A DNA stretch of 64,000 nt from Oscillospiraceae bacterium (GCA_017536625.1 JAFXGY010000043.1:28099-92098); one strand, 5' to 3'. Shown: positions 49,814-58,289, counted from the first letter of the stretch. Notes: generated by a model not told the origin, from the letters alone. Program-made: numbers and translations.

Positions 49814-50263
49814 ATGAACAAAGCGTTCCTTATCGGCAGACTTGCCGCCGACCCTGAACTTCGTCAGACCGGCAGCGGAATTGCCGTAACAAGCTTCACC
49901 ATCGCCGTTGACAGACCTTATTCCAAAGGTACCGACCGTCAGACCGACTGGATCGACATCGTCGCGTGGAGAAATACCGCTGAGTTCGTCTGCAAATACT
50001 TCCAGAAAGGTTCCCCCATCGTCGTTGAAGGTTCCATCCAGACCAGAGTTTGGGAAGACAAAGCCGGCCAGAAACGCAAATCCGTAGAGATTGTTGCTGA
50101 CAATGTCGAATTTGTTCCCAGAACCAAGGACGCAGGCGCTCCTTCCTTCCATACCGAAAGAAACGAGTTCGCTCCGCCCATTGCAGAACCCACACCGGTT
50201 ATCTATGCCGCAGGTTCCGCCGATGACTTCACCGTCGTTGATGACGAGGATCTCCCTTTCTGA
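49814..50263 (+). CDS. ssb: Single-stranded DNA-binding protein SSB
   Basis: 149 residues. N-terminal OB fold (1-108) with MNKAFLIGRLAADPELRQTG and DWIDIVAWRNTAEFVCKYFQKG; a flexible tail rich in Ala/Pro/Glu; and the acidic tip VVDDEDLPF that recruits partner proteins. It lies 12 bp after rpsF with a GGAGGAA ribosome binding site. Confidence 0.97.
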   Translation: MNKAFLIGRLAADPELRQTGSGIAVTSFTIAVDRPYSKGTDRQTDWIDIVAWRNTAEFVCKYFQKGSPIVVEGSIQTRVWEDKAGQKRKSVEIVADNVEFVPRTKDAGAPSFHTERNEFAPPIAEPTPVIYAAGSADDFTVVDDEDLPF

Positions 50264-50314
50264 GCAAAGAGCTCAACTAATTCTTGACTGAAAATCTATA
50301 AGGAGGATATAATC

Positions 50315-50560
50315 GTGGAAAGATCCGAAAGACCTATGAACCGCAACAGAAGAAGCCGCAAAAGAGTTTGCGCTTTCTGTGTTGATAAAATCGCTGAAAT
50401 CGATTACAAAGATGTTCCCCGTCTCAGAAGATTCCTCTCTGAAAGAGGCAAAATCATTCCCAGAAGAGTAACCGGAACCTGCGCACGCCATCAGCGCCAG
50501 CTGACCACCGCTATCAAACGCGCACGTCATCTTGCTTTCCTTCCCTACGTTTCTGACTAA
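50315..50560 (+). CDS. rpsR: 30S ribosomal protein S18, zinc-type
   Basis: 81 residues. Starts with GTG after AGGAGGATAT. It keeps [18 protein letters not shown] and [18 protein letters not shown]; the CxxC plus CxxH set marks the zinc-binding form of S18. The family core is complete. It is the last gene of the operon and is followed by a strong terminator. Confidence 0.97.
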   Translation: MERSERPMNRNRRSRKRVCAFCVDKIAEIDYKDVPRLRRFLSERGKIIPRRVTGTCARHQRQLTTAIKRARHLAFLPYVSD

Positions 50561-50594
50561 TCAGAATTTCGGGAAGCCGATAATCGAAAAAATT

Positions 50595-50619
50595 GCACCC
50601 TGCCTTTTCGGCAGGGTGT
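50595..50619 (+). terminator. Terminator of rpsF-ssb-rpsR
   Basis: GCACCCTGCC and GGCAGGGTGT form the stem with a TTTTC loop, followed by TTTTTTTATTTTTTT. Confidence 0.95.
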
Positions 50620-50763
50620 TTTTTTATTTTTTTGCCTTCTCTTTAAAGATAATGAGCCAATCGCGCAGCGCTGCAGATGAGGTATAATATGTTATTTATC
50701 ATTTACAAATCCTTTGCAATATGATAAATTAAAACCAATATAAACCCAAAAAAGGAGCACTCC

Positions 50764-51744
50764 ATGAAAAAAGCGCTTGTTATAATTCCATATCTTGATG
50801 AAGACAAAGAAAAACTGATAAACGCCGCAAACGGCAGATGCGAATTCACTTTTCTTGATAAAAGAAAGAACCGCGAAGAATATATTTCCGCGCTGAAAAA
50901 CACAAATCTTATTATCGGCGAACCCAACAATGATGATTTTCAGTATTGCGAAAAGCTCGAAATGCTTCAAAGTTCCTCTTCCGGGGTGAATTATTATGTT
51001 GACGGCGGAAAATTCCCCGAAGGTGCAAAACTTTGCTGCATGACCGGAGTTTATGGAAACGTAATTGCGGAACATCTGCTTGGAATGCTTCTTTCAATCA
51101 CCCGGCGGATTCCGGAATACCGTGACCGGCAGAACGAGCAGAAATGGGGAATCATCCGTTATGACAAACCCCTGGAAGGCAGCACCGTTCTGATTCTCGG
51201 TGCCGGGGATATCGGCACCACCCTTGCAAAATGGCTGCGCCCCATGGTCGGCAAAATCATGGGTATCCGCAGAACGAAAAGGGATTTTCCCGATTGTTTT
51301 GATGAGATGGCAACCCTTGATAAGCTTGACGAAATGCTTCCGAAAGCGGATTTTGTTATCTGTGTTCTGCCCCACACCCCCGCAACAGCCGGACTTTTTG
51401 ACGAGCGCCGTTTGCGCCTTATGAAAGAAGACGCCGTTCTTATCAACGGCGGAAGAGGCAGCCTTATTGACCAGGAAGCGCTTATTAAGGTTATGGCGGA
51501 AGGAAAGTTCTTCGGCGTCGGGCTTGACGTAACTTCGCCGGAACCTCTTCCTGCGGAAAGCCCGCTTTGGAAGCAGGAAAGGCTCCTTATAACTTCCCAT
51601 GCGGCGGGAAATTCCTGTGCTTTGGAAAGCCCCCTTGAAAGAAAAATCCGTGCTTTCGTCCTTCAAAACACCCTGCACTGGCTTGAAGGCGAAGAACCGG
51701 AAAACGTAATTGATTTTTCCATAGGATATAAAAACAATTTATAA
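50764..51744 (+). CDS. D-isomer-specific 2-hydroxyacid dehydrogenase
   Basis: 326 residues, NAD(P)-dependent. NAD-binding domain with VLILGAGDIGTTLAKWLRP near residue 140; catalytic Arg in LINGGRGSLIDQEAL, Glu in DVTSPEPLP and His in ITSHAAGN, the full triad. It reduces a 2-oxo acid or oxidises the D-hydroxy acid; the substrate is not clear, possibly a glyoxylate/hydroxypyruvate relative. A TATAAT lies about 80 bp upstream but no good -35 is seen. Confidence 0.92.
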   Translation: MKKALVIIPYLDEDKEKLINAANGRCEFTFLDKRKNREEYISALKNTNLIIGEPNNDDFQYCEKLEMLQSSSSGVNYYVDGGKFPEGAKLCCMTGVYGNVIAEHLLGMLLSITRRIPEYRDRQNEQKWGIIRYDKPLEGSTVLILGAGDIGTTLAKWLRPMVGKIMGIRRTKRDFPDCFDEMATLDKLDEMLPKADFVICVLPHTPATAGLFDERRLRLMKEDAVLINGGRGSLIDQEALIKVMAEGKFFGVGLDVTSPEPLPAESPLWKQERLLITSHAAGNSCALESPLERKIRAFVLQNTLHWLEGEEPENVIDFSIGYKNNL

Positions 51745-51775
51745 AGCGGCGAAAGGTTTTTTATCTTTTGTTTCT

Positions 51776-51834
51776 CTCCCTCCGTCTTTTTGCTTCGCAA
51801 AAATCCACCTCCCTCATCAGAGGGAGGTGATATT
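51776..51834. repeat. Short degenerate palindromic repeat
   Basis: Holds TTTTTGCTTCGCAAAAA and CCTCCCTCATCAGAGGGAGG, two palindromes that recall parts of the 194 bp element, without its ends. Confidence 0.5.
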
Positions 51835-51847
51835 TTTCAAAAGAAAA

Positions 51848-51865
51848 AGCGGGATTTCACCCGCT
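51848..51865 (-). terminator. Terminator of the small membrane protein gene
   Basis: AGCGGG and CCCGCT form the stem with an ATTTCA loop, only 6 bp after the stop; on the minus strand TTTTTCTTTT follows. Confidence 0.8.
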
Positions 51866-51871
51866 CTTTTT

Positions 51872-52252
51872 TTATGCAGATTTTTTCTTTGCCCAAATTC
51901 CCCAGCCAATGTTCGCCGCATTCCATAAAAGCAGCGCTATCAAAAGAATTACCCCAAGCAAATCCTGTGCTTCCTGTCCCGCTTCCAAAAGGGAAACATA
52001 ATAGGCAATAAGAACCCCCGCAGGAATCACGCCTATTAAAAAAGTGAATATCATCGGAGGTTCCGGAAGATCTGCCAGCGGAATCACAATTCGGTCTATG
52101 TTCACAACCGCAATAAAAATAAAAATCAGATTTTTCTTTATGAAATCCGGATTGAACCCCTCGATCAGAAAAAGAATCAGAATTATTACGTCGAGGGCTA
52201 TCCAGACAAAAGCGGTTTTTACTCCTTTTCTTTCCCAAAAGCCTTCTTCCAT
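51872..52252 (-). CDS. Small membrane protein, function unknown
   Basis: 126 residues with about four hydrophobic segments (AFVWIALDVIILILFLIEGF, LIFIFIAVVNIDRIVIPLA, MIFTFLIGVIPAGVLIAYYV and LLGVILLIALLLWNAANIG) and a KKKSA tail. No family is recognised. The ATG ending at 52252 has AGAAGG upstream. It is followed by its own terminator and lies 36 bp after the kinase-like gene, so the two are probably cotranscribed. Confidence 0.8.
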   Translation of the reverse strand: MEEGFWERKGVKTAFVWIALDVIILILFLIEGFNPDFIKKNLIFIFIAVVNIDRIVIPLADLPEPPMIFTFLIGVIPAGVLIAYYVSLLEAGQEAQDLLGVILLIALLLWNAANIGWGIWAKKKSA

Positions 52253-52288
52253 AAAAAACCTTCTTTCTTCCCGCACGGTAAAGCTTTT

Positions 52289-52897
52289 TTATTTTCTTTC
52301 GGTTTTATCGCGATAAATTTTTTCGAGCAAATCGACTATTCCGTCGATTCCGAGCATTCCGGAATCCAGAAGAAGATGGTAGCTTTCCTTCACTCCCCAT
52401 TTTTTATTGCTGTTCATGTTATAATAAGAAGCCCTGTGCTTATCCGTTTGCTGAATGGACTTCATGGCCTCCTTTTCGGAAAGGTTATATCGTTCCATCG
52501 CCCTTTTAAGCCTTGTTTTTACATCGGCATAAATGAACACATTAAGAACATCTTCCCTTTCGCTGAGGACGCTGTCGGCGCATCTTCCCACGAAAATGCA
52601 GGGACCTTCCTTCGCTTTTTCAAGGATATAATTGGTCTGGTCCGCCGCTATGGCAATTCCGGAAGGAATCATGTTATCCGTTCCGAAATCCACATAAGGA
52701 TACATCGCCAGGGAATAAAGAAAACTGCCCGTAGGGGTTTCTTCAATTTCCTTGACATATTTTGTGCTGAATCCGCGGTTTTTTGCGGCATATTCATAAA
52801 GGTTTTTGTCATAATAAGGGATTCCGAGGCGTTCGGAAAGTTTTCTTCCGATTTCGCTTCCCCCGCTGCAGAACTGTCTTCCGATGGTGATAATCAT
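52289..52897 (-). CDS. Cytidylate kinase-like family protein
   Basis: 202 residues. Starts MIITIGRQFCSGGSEIGRKL, with a modified P-loop (GRQFCSGGSEIG), then CIFVGRCADSVLSERE and VFIYADVKTRLKRAMERY. This is the AAA_26/Cmk-like group, related to but distinct from true CMP kinase; its substrate is unknown. Confidence 0.88.
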   Translation of the reverse strand: MIITIGRQFCSGGSEIGRKLSERLGIPYYDKNLYEYAAKNRGFSTKYVKEIEETPTGSFLYSLAMYPYVDFGTDNMIPSGIAIAADQTNYILEKAKEGPCIFVGRCADSVLSEREDVLNVFIYADVKTRLKRAMERYNLSEKEAMKSIQQTDKHRASYYNMNSNKKWGVKESYHLLLDSGMLGIDGIVDLLEKIYRDKTERK

Positions 52898-52991
52898 TTT
52901 TGCATCCCCTTTCGCGGCATATTGGTAAATATGCCGATTATTTTCAACAATATTATACCAAAAACCGTCTATTTTGTAAAGAAAAATCGAA

Positions 52992-53708
52992 TCAGCCGAG
53001 CTTTTCGAAGGAATATCCCCTTTTCCGGAATTCTTTTATAAGCAGCCGCAAAGCATCCGGGGTCGTGGTTCTTCCGGTGCTGTCATGGAGGAGAACAATC
53101 ACGCTTTTGCTGTTTATAAATTCCGAAGAAAGGACGTTTTCCGCAATTTCTTCCGGTGAAAGGAGCCTTCCAAGGCTATCCTCGCCGTCGGCATTCCAAT
53201 CGAACCATTTCATTCCGTTTTCTTCCGTTTTTGCAATCACTTCCTCTATCAGCCATTTTTCAACGGTGGAATTATTGCTTCCGCCCGGAAAACGAAAAAT
53301 TTTGCATTCTTCTCCGGTAACGGAAAAGGTCCATTCCCTTTCTGCATAAAGGTCGGAAAGAAAGCTTTCAGCGGAAGAATATATCTTTTCGTAATCATGG
53401 CTCATGGTATGAAGCCCTATCGCATGGCCTTCTTCCTGAATCCTCAAAAGCCTTTCGTCGGTTTTTCCGCCGGATGGACCTATTACAAAAAAAGTTGCTT
53501 TTATCCTTTCTTCCCGAAGGATATCGAGTATCTCTTCCGTAACCGCAGAGGGACCGTCATCAAAGGTGAAATAAACCGTTTTTTCCGCATTAGCATCGGC
53601 TTTTTCCAAATCGAGCACCGGCATGGCGAACATGGTGCTCAAACCGAGCACCAGAAGAGGCAAAGCCATAAGCCGAAGCCGGATCACTTTATATTTTATT
53701 AAAAACAC
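52992..53708 (-). CDS. Polysaccharide deacetylase (NodB domain)
   Basis: 238 residues. A hydrophobic N-terminal signal or anchor (LMALPLLVLGLSTMFAM) is followed by a NodB domain: TFDDGPS (metal and catalytic Asp) near residue 48, HTMSH (metal) near 100, RFPGG near 139 and LLHDS near 210. It probably removes acetyl groups from peptidoglycan or another glycan outside the cell. The start is a GTG with only a weak ribosome binding site. Confidence 0.92.
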   Translation of the reverse strand: MFLIKYKVIRLRLMALPLLVLGLSTMFAMPVLDLEKADANAEKTVYFTFDDGPSAVTEEILDILREERIKATFFVIGPSGGKTDERLLRIQEEGHAIGLHTMSHDYEKIYSSAESFLSDLYAEREWTFSVTGEECKIFRFPGGSNNSTVEKWLIEEVIAKTEENGMKWFDWNADGEDSLGRLLSPEEIAENVLSSEFINSKSVIVLLHDSTGRTTTPDALRLLIKEFRKRGYSFEKLG

Positions 53709-53731
53709 CCGCTTTCAAAAGAAAATTTATG

Positions 53732-53760
53732 TTGACTTAATGAAGCTATGGGATTATTAT
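53732..53760 (+). promoter_or_regulatory. Promoter of the HAD-IIB gene
   Basis: -35 TTGACT at 53732-53737, 17 bp spacer, -10 TATTAT at 53755-53760. Confidence 0.75.
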
Positions 53761-53795
53761 AAAGTGTATGCCAGTTTTAAAGGAGATATTTCATC

Positions 53796-54614
53796 TTGAA
53801 AAATATTAACGAAATCACAAAAGAGGAAGCTCTTAAAATAAAATTCATCCTTACGGATATTGACGGAACCCTTACGGACGAAAACGGAAGAATTGCGCCG
53901 AAAACCTATGCCATGCTCTGGAAACTTCACGAAGCGGGCTATACCCTTATCCCCGTAACCGGAAGAACCGCAGGCTGGGCTTCCGTCGCAATAACGGATT
54001 GGCCCGTTGACGCCATAATAGTTGAAAGCGGAAGCGTTGTTTATTACCTTGAAAACGGTTCCCGAAAGGAATTTGTTCATCCTTCCGTTCCCGAAGAAAG
54101 ATATGCCGAACACGATAAAATCCGCAAAGCCGCCTTTGCGGCAAACCCCAAAATCAAAGTCAGCATTGACCAATACAGCCGTTTCAACGATTTTGCCTTC
54201 AACTATGCGGAAGACGAGGACGATAAACTTACCTTTGAAGAAGCAAAAGAAGTTCTTGAAGCGGTAAAAGCCATCGGCGCAAAAGGAAATATCAGTTCCA
54301 TTCACGTCAATACCTGGTTCGGCGATTACGATAAGCTCCCCATGAGCCTTCTTTACCTTAAAGAGCATTACGGAATCGAAAATCCGAAGGACTGTGTCAT
54401 CTATTTCGGCGATGCGGCAAACGATGAGGAAATGTTCGGGTTCTTCCCCACCGCCTGCGGAGTTGCGAACCTTATGAAATATGCAGAACACATGGAGCAT
54501 CTTCCCGCATATATCACAAGCTTTAACGGCGGCGAAGGCTTTTGCGAAGCGGCGGAAATTCTTCTTACCGCAAAGGAAAATCATATTGCGGAAAAATATT
54601 CGCTTGAAAAATAA
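53796..54614 (+). CDS. HAD-IIB family hydrolase
   Basis: 272 residues. HAD motif I FILTDIDGTLTDENG at residues 17-31, motif II IPVTGRTAGW near 52, and motif IV VIYFGDAANDEEMFG near 205; a cap domain of the IIB type lies between. Relatives act on sugar phosphates. The TTG start has AAAGGAG 11 bases upstream. Confidence 0.9.
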   Translation: MKNINEITKEEALKIKFILTDIDGTLTDENGRIAPKTYAMLWKLHEAGYTLIPVTGRTAGWASVAITDWPVDAIIVESGSVVYYLENGSRKEFVHPSVPEERYAEHDKIRKAAFAANPKIKVSIDQYSRFNDFAFNYAEDEDDKLTFEEAKEVLEAVKAIGAKGNISSIHVNTWFGDYDKLPMSLLYLKEHYGIENPKDCVIYFGDAANDEEMFGFFPTACGVANLMKYAEHMEHLPAYITSFNGGEGFCEAAEILLTAKENHIAEKYSLEK

Positions 54615-54617
54615 AAA

Positions 54618-54642
54618 ATACCGGAGCGGAAAGCTCCGGTAT
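54618..54642 (+). terminator. Terminator of the HAD-IIB gene
   Basis: ATACCGGAGC and GCTCCGGTAT form a 10 bp stem followed by TTTTTTATT. Confidence 0.93.
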
Positions 54643-54682
54643 TTTTTATTGTCTTCGGTTTATTCTGCGCTTACATTTATTC

Positions 54683-54706
54683 AAAAAAGGCGAGGAAGCC
54701 TTTTTT
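54683..54706 (-). terminator. Terminator of hpf
   Basis: AAAAAGGC and GCCTTTTT form the stem; on the minus strand TTTTTTGAAT follows, 7 bp after the stop. Confidence 0.8.
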
Positions 54707-54712
54707 TCACTA

Positions 54713-55237
54713 TCAATCAATGGGTTCGAGAACGCCGTATTTTTCGTCGTTGCGCTTATAGACAACATTGATTTCCCCTGTTTCGGTATTCCGGAACATA
54801 AAGAAGTTGTGACCGAGAAGGTTCATCTGAAGAATCGCTTCCTGAACGTCCATGGGAGTTACGCGGAACTGTTTTGTTTTGACAACTCCGAAATCCTCCG
54901 CCGGTTCTTCATAAAAATCTGCGGCAAGTTCCGCAAATTTTGCGTTCTGGAATTTATGTTCCAGTTTCTTTTTGTTGCGGGTGATCTGTTTTGTAAGGGC
55001 ATCCACGGTTGCTTCAAGGGAATCAAGTCTGTCGGAGGTGGTTTTTTCCGCACGGAAGAACATTCCGCCGGCGGTTATGGTTGCTTCAACCGTTTCTCTG
55101 CCGTTCTGGTTGGTAACGGTAACGGTTGCCTTGGCATCGTCCCCGAAAAAGCGATCCAGCTTCGCGAGTTTTTTCTCGCAGCGTTCACGGAAAGGATCAC
55201 GGACGGAAGTGTTTTTCGAAATGATGCTGATGTTCAT
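54713..55237 (-). CDS. hpf: Ribosome hibernation promoting factor, long form
   Basis: 174 residues. The N-terminal domain (1-100) starts MNISIISKNTSVRDPFRERC and blocks the decoding centre; the C-terminal domain (about 118-174, with VVKTKQFRVTPMDVQEAILQ and LGHNFFMFRNTETGEINVVYKR) joins two ribosomes into 100S dimers. The long form is typical of Firmicutes. A palindrome overlaps its likely -10. Confidence 0.95.
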   Translation of the reverse strand: MNISIISKNTSVRDPFRERCEKKLAKLDRFFGDDAKATVTVTNQNGRETVEATITAGGMFFRAEKTTSDRLDSLEATVDALTKQITRNKKKLEHKFQNAKFAELAADFYEEPAEDFGVVKTKQFRVTPMDVQEAILQMNLLGHNFFMFRNTETGEINVVYKRNDEKYGVLEPID

Positions 55238-55267
55238 AAGTTTACCCCCTTTTTGGTTGACACTTCA

Positions 55268-55284
55268 AAGGGATTATATCCCTT
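55268..55284 (-). promoter_or_regulatory. Palindrome over the hpf -10 region
   Basis: AAGGGATTATATCCCTT is a 7-3-7 inverted repeat whose centre holds TATAAT on the minus strand, about 30 bp upstream of the hpf start. A second TATAAT lies 18 bp upstream. It may be an operator controlling hpf. Confidence 0.5.
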
Positions 55285-55440
55285 CTCTGTAATTCAATTA
55301 TACCATTCCCGAAGAAGCGTTTCTACTGTTTATTTTTACGGAAATATGAACAGTTTATTATGCTTTTCAGAGAATTTCGGGGTAAAATATTGCTTTTTTT
55401 GCCTTTTAATGGTAAAATAAAAATGTTGGTGTGATAAAAA

Positions 55441-55465
55441 TCCCTTTCCGCAAAACGGAAAGGGA
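55441..55465 (-). terminator. Hairpin terminator of the amidohydrolase gene at 55471
   Basis: TCCCTTTCCG and CGGAAAGGGA form a 10 bp stem 6 bp after the stop; on the minus strand TTTTTATC follows. Confidence 0.85.
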
Positions 55466-55470
55466 TTTTT

Positions 55471-56628
55471 TTATGGTCTTTTCACAATTTTCCCGCCGGC
55501 AATTACCCATGCGGGAGTTTCATAAACAGAAAGAGGATCTCCTTTAAAAATCGCAAGGTCCGCATCCAGCCCCGGCGCAACGGAACCTATCGTTTTATCA
55601 AGTCCCATCATTTTTGCCGGAACGGAAGTTATGGCTTTGATTGCGTCATCGTAATCCATTCCCGCTCTCACCGCAATTCCTGCAGAAAGGGGAAGATACT
55701 GAATCGGGACTTCCGGATGATCGGTGCAGATGGCAACTTCCACTCCTGCCTTTTTGAGCAGCGCGGGGTTTTCATCGCGCTCGTTGGAAAGTTCCGGCTT
55801 CGTCCTTGTGCAGATAAGCGGTCCGACCACCGCCCTTGCCTTTTCCGCCGCAAGTTTTTCTGCGTTAAGGTAACCTTCGGTGCAGTGGATGAGCACAAGA
55901 TCAAGGTCATATTCCTTCGCAATGCGAAGGGCTGTGAATATATCATCGGAACGGTGGGCATGGAAATGGGACTGGATTCTGCCTTCGATAACCGGTACAA
56001 GAGCTTCGCTTTTTACATCGATTTCCGGCTCGTCCGTTTCTTCGTCCTCTTCCGCTGCAAGCAGATCCCGCTGATAGCGCTCTGCCTTTTTCAGCTGTTC
56101 ACGGATTATTGCGGCGGTGGCCATTCTTGTGGTTGGGGTTTCGTCCTTGCTGTGATAGGTATTCTTCGGATTTTCGCCCAGGGCGAACTTCATGGCGATG
56201 GGCGCTTTGATTATCATATCGTCAACTCTGTCGCCATAGGTTTTTATGGCAACCATCTGCCCTGCAACTGGGTTTGCGCTTCCGGGGCCTGTTACAACCG
56301 CGGTTACACCCGCGGCAAGAGCTTCCCTGAAGCTGTAATCGCCGGGATTTATGGCATCCAGCGCCCGGAGATGGGGTGTTGCGGGATCCGTATCCTCGTT
56401 CCCGTCGTCGCCTTCAAAGCTGAGCCCGTCTTCCCACATTCCGAGATGGCAATGGGCATCAATGAATCCGGGATATACCGTAAGACCCGAAATATCATAG
56501 CTTTCATCATCTTTGGGGCAAAAATCCATAGGGCCGACGTCGATTATGCGTCCGTCCTTGATAAGAACATATCCTTTTTCAATAAAACCGGAGCAGGCTG
56601 TGAAAATGCCCGCGTTATAAAAAAGCAT
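55471..56628 (-). CDS. Amidohydrolase (imidazolonepropionase-like)
   Basis: 385 residues. Composite barrel amidohydrolase: metal motif PGFIDAHCHLGMW at residues 53-65, then FREALAAGVTAVVTGPGS, RIQSHFHAHRSDD, LVLIHCTEGYL and ICTDHPEVP, ending with the DADLAIFKGDPL motif. It hydrolyses a cyclic amide or similar bond; substrate unknown. A 50-residue Glu/Asp/Lys-rich insertion (EEDEETDEPEIDVK) follows the third motif. Confidence 0.88.
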   Translation of the reverse strand: MLFYNAGIFTACSGFIEKGYVLIKDGRIIDVGPMDFCPKDDESYDISGLTVYPGFIDAHCHLGMWEDGLSFEGDDGNEDTDPATPHLRALDAINPGDYSFREALAAGVTAVVTGPGSANPVAGQMVAIKTYGDRVDDMIIKAPIAMKFALGENPKNTYHSKDETPTTRMATAAIIREQLKKAERYQRDLLAAEEDEETDEPEIDVKSEALVPVIEGRIQSHFHAHRSDDIFTALRIAKEYDLDLVLIHCTEGYLNAEKLAAEKARAVVGPLICTRTKPELSNERDENPALLKKAGVEVAICTDHPEVPIQYLPLSAGIAVRAGMDYDDAIKAITSVPAKMMGLDKTIGSVAPGLDADLAIFKGDPLSVYETPAWVIAGGKIVKRP

Positions 56629-56690
56629 AAAACTTTACCCCTTTGGTTAAATTTAAGGCGGAAGCAAAAAAGCTCCCGCCGAAAAATCTT

Positions 56691-57140
56691 TTATTGCGGT
56701 TTGCGGCGGTTCTGGGCAGTTCTTCTGTTGCCGTCGGTTTTCTTCATGCCGCTGAGCTTTTCGTCGCTGGTCTGTTTGAATTTGCTGAGCATATCTTCGA
56801 AAGAAAGGCTTTCCTGCTGTTTCGGGCGGAATTCGAAAGAATCCGCTCCGCGGGAAATGGATGCATGTTCTCTTTCTCTTCTGGGACGGCGTTCTTCGCG
56901 CTGTTCCGGTGCTTCCGCCTGCTTCATGGAAAGGCTGACTTTGCCTTCCGGGCTTACGGAAAGGACTTTGACCATAACATCCTGACCCATATGCACATAT
57001 TCTTTAAGATCTTTTACATAATTTTTTGCAACTTCCGAAATATGTACCATACCGGTGGTTCCGCCGATATCAACAAAAACACCGAAATTGGTTATTCCGG
57101 AAACTTTGCCCGCAACAATTGCTCCTACTTCAACATCCAT
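56691..57140 (-). CDS. yabR: S1 domain RNA-binding protein YabR
   Basis: 149 residues with one S1 domain (1-75: VGAIVAGKVSGITNFGVFVD and GMVHISEVAKNYVKDL) and a basic, disordered tail ending NRRTAQNRRKPQ. YabR-like proteins bind RNA; its role is unsettled. The order yabP-yabQ-divIC-yabR seen here is that of Bacillus. Confidence 0.9.
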   Translation of the reverse strand: MDVEVGAIVAGKVSGITNFGVFVDIGGTTGMVHISEVAKNYVKDLKEYVHMGQDVMVKVLSVSPEGKVSLSMKQAEAPEQREERRPRREREHASISRGADSFEFRPKQQESLSFEDMLSKFKQTSDEKLSGMKKTDGNRRTAQNRRKPQ

Positions 57141-57173
57141 TTTTTTGAATTTATCCCCCTCAAAAATGATAAC

Positions 57174-57473
57174 TCAGTCCGTACCGGAAACGTCGATGTA
57201 AAAATGTTCATCCGGATAGGCATAGCCGAGTTTTTCTCTTGCCTGTTCTTCGATGAACTCGTCGGTTCCGTAACTGTCGAGTGTCTTCTGGAGCTCTTCA
57301 TTTCTGATAAGCGTTTCGTTATATTCCTGTTTTTTCAAATCGAGTTCAGAGCTTTTTTCACTGATCTGGGCCTGCATTGATATCAGGGAATAAAGAAGAT
57401 AAATCCCTAATGCAACGGCCGCGATTTTGAGCAGAAGTCCCTTCTTCGGTTCTTTGTGTTCCTTTGCTTTCAA
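57174..57473 (-). CDS. divIC: Septum formation initiator DivIC
   Basis: DivIC (FtsB family) forms a complex with FtsL and DivIB at the division site. From the TTG at 57471-57473 the protein has 99 residues: basic cytosolic KAKEHKEPKKG, a membrane helix (LLLKIAAVALGIYLLYSLI), and an extracellular coiled coil ending in the family motif AREKLGYAYPDEHFYIDV. That TTG follows AAAGGAG; an ATG at 57530 has no ribosome binding site. The gene overlaps the 3' end of yabQ by 116 bp in another frame, and a promoter lies inside yabQ. Confidence 0.85.
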   Translation of the reverse strand: MKAKEHKEPKKGLLLKIAAVALGIYLLYSLISMQAQISEKSSELDLKKQEYNETLIRNEELQKTLDSYGTDEFIEEQAREKLGYAYPDEHFYIDVSGTD

Positions 57474-58011
57474 TTCTTTCGGGCTCCTTTCCGGCTTTTC
57501 CTCCGCAAAATGAAAAAGCCTTTGATACATTTAGACATAATATATTATATACTATAGTCACATGTTTTTTCAATAGGCTTTTTGTCCTTGCGGCGAAATT
57601 AAGGAGATTTATTTTTGTTTTACTTAACCTTTTTTCTGCAAATTTTCTTATTATGCGCCACAAAGCGGCAAAAGGGCTTAAAACGAAACGCAGAACCTTC
57701 CGCAAAAGGACCGCGGACTTTGCAATGATTTTTCCGAAGGTGAAATACCATGCAAGAAAACCCATTGCCGCGGTAATTATTATATAAAGCCGCAGAAAAC
57801 CGAAATTTTCATTCAGCAGAAACGAAAAAGTAAGAAAACCGGCCCAAAGGCAATATATGAAATCAAAAGCTATACGAAGTTTTGTGTCTAAACGAAAAAC
57901 AATTCTGATAACGCGAAAGAAATCATAGCACCCGCCGAGGAGTATTCCAAGATTCAGCGCTTTGAGAAAAATCGCCCACTGATAGGCAATTATATCATCG
58001 GTATAAATCAT
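57358..58011 (-). CDS. yabQ: Sporulation protein YabQ
   Basis: YabQ is a membrane protein needed for spore cortex formation. The first 95 residues hold four hydrophobic segments (WAIFLKALNLGILLGGCYDF, FDFIYCLWAGFLTFSFLL, LYIIITAAMGFLAWYF), matching the family. The last 60 or so residues (GGKAGKEPERIESKGTQRTE and onward) overlap divIC in another frame and have no family support, so the true C-terminus may be shorter or a frameshift may be present. It overlaps yabP by 4 bp. Confidence 0.85.
   Translation of the reverse strand: MIYTDDIIAYQWAIFLKALNLGILLGGCYDFFRVIRIVFRLDTKLRIAFDFIYCLWAGFLTFSFLLNENFGFLRLYIIITAAMGFLAWYFTFGKIIAKSAVLLRKVLRFVLSPFAALWRIIRKFAEKRLSKTKINLLNFAARTKSLLKKHVTIVYNILCLNVSKAFSFCGGKAGKEPERIESKGTQRTEEGTSAQNRGRCIRDLSSLFPDINAGPDQ
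57544..57573 (-). promoter_or_regulatory. Promoter of divIC inside yabQ
   Basis: Minus strand: -35 TTGAAA at 57568-57573, 18 bp spacer, -10 TATAAT at 57544-57549. It would let divIC be made in vegetative cells while yabPQ are sporulation-specific. Confidence 0.6.
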
Positions 58012-58289
58012 CTGAACACCTTTTTGAAAAATCCTGCTTTTCGTGAAAAAGCGGCGGAATATTCCAGCGAATCGACTTCTCCTTCAACCAAAAGCTCACC
58101 GCTTTCAGAAGAAAAAGCAATTACTTTAAGGTTTTTTCCGCCGATTGTCAGTGATGCTTCACCGAGCATTGCATGGATTTTTGTATCATCAAAACCTTCC
58201 ACGTCAAGAATCCCTGTCGCCTTCAGAATTTTTCTTTCCTCAAGAGCGATATTATGCGGTTTTGCCGGCTTCTGTTCGTTTTTCTGCAT
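58008..58289 (-). CDS. yabP: Sporulation protein YabP
   Basis: YabP is a small forespore or mother-cell sporulation protein required for normal spore formation in Bacillus. The 93-residue protein has a basic start, then KATGILDVEGFDDTKIHAML, SLTIGGKNLKVIAFSSESGE and LLVEGEVDSLEYS, the family core. It overlaps yabQ by 4 bp. Confidence 0.93.
   Translation of the reverse strand: MQKNEQKPAKPHNIALEERKILKATGILDVEGFDDTKIHAMLGEASLTIGGKNLKVIAFSSESGELLVEGEVDSLEYSAAFSRKAGFFKKVFR

Noticed and set aside
57474-57530. Longer divIC start at the ATG ending at 57530
   Set aside because: No ribosome binding site precedes it and it would lie within a few bases of the predicted transcription start; the TTG at 57471-57473 has AAAGGAG upstream.
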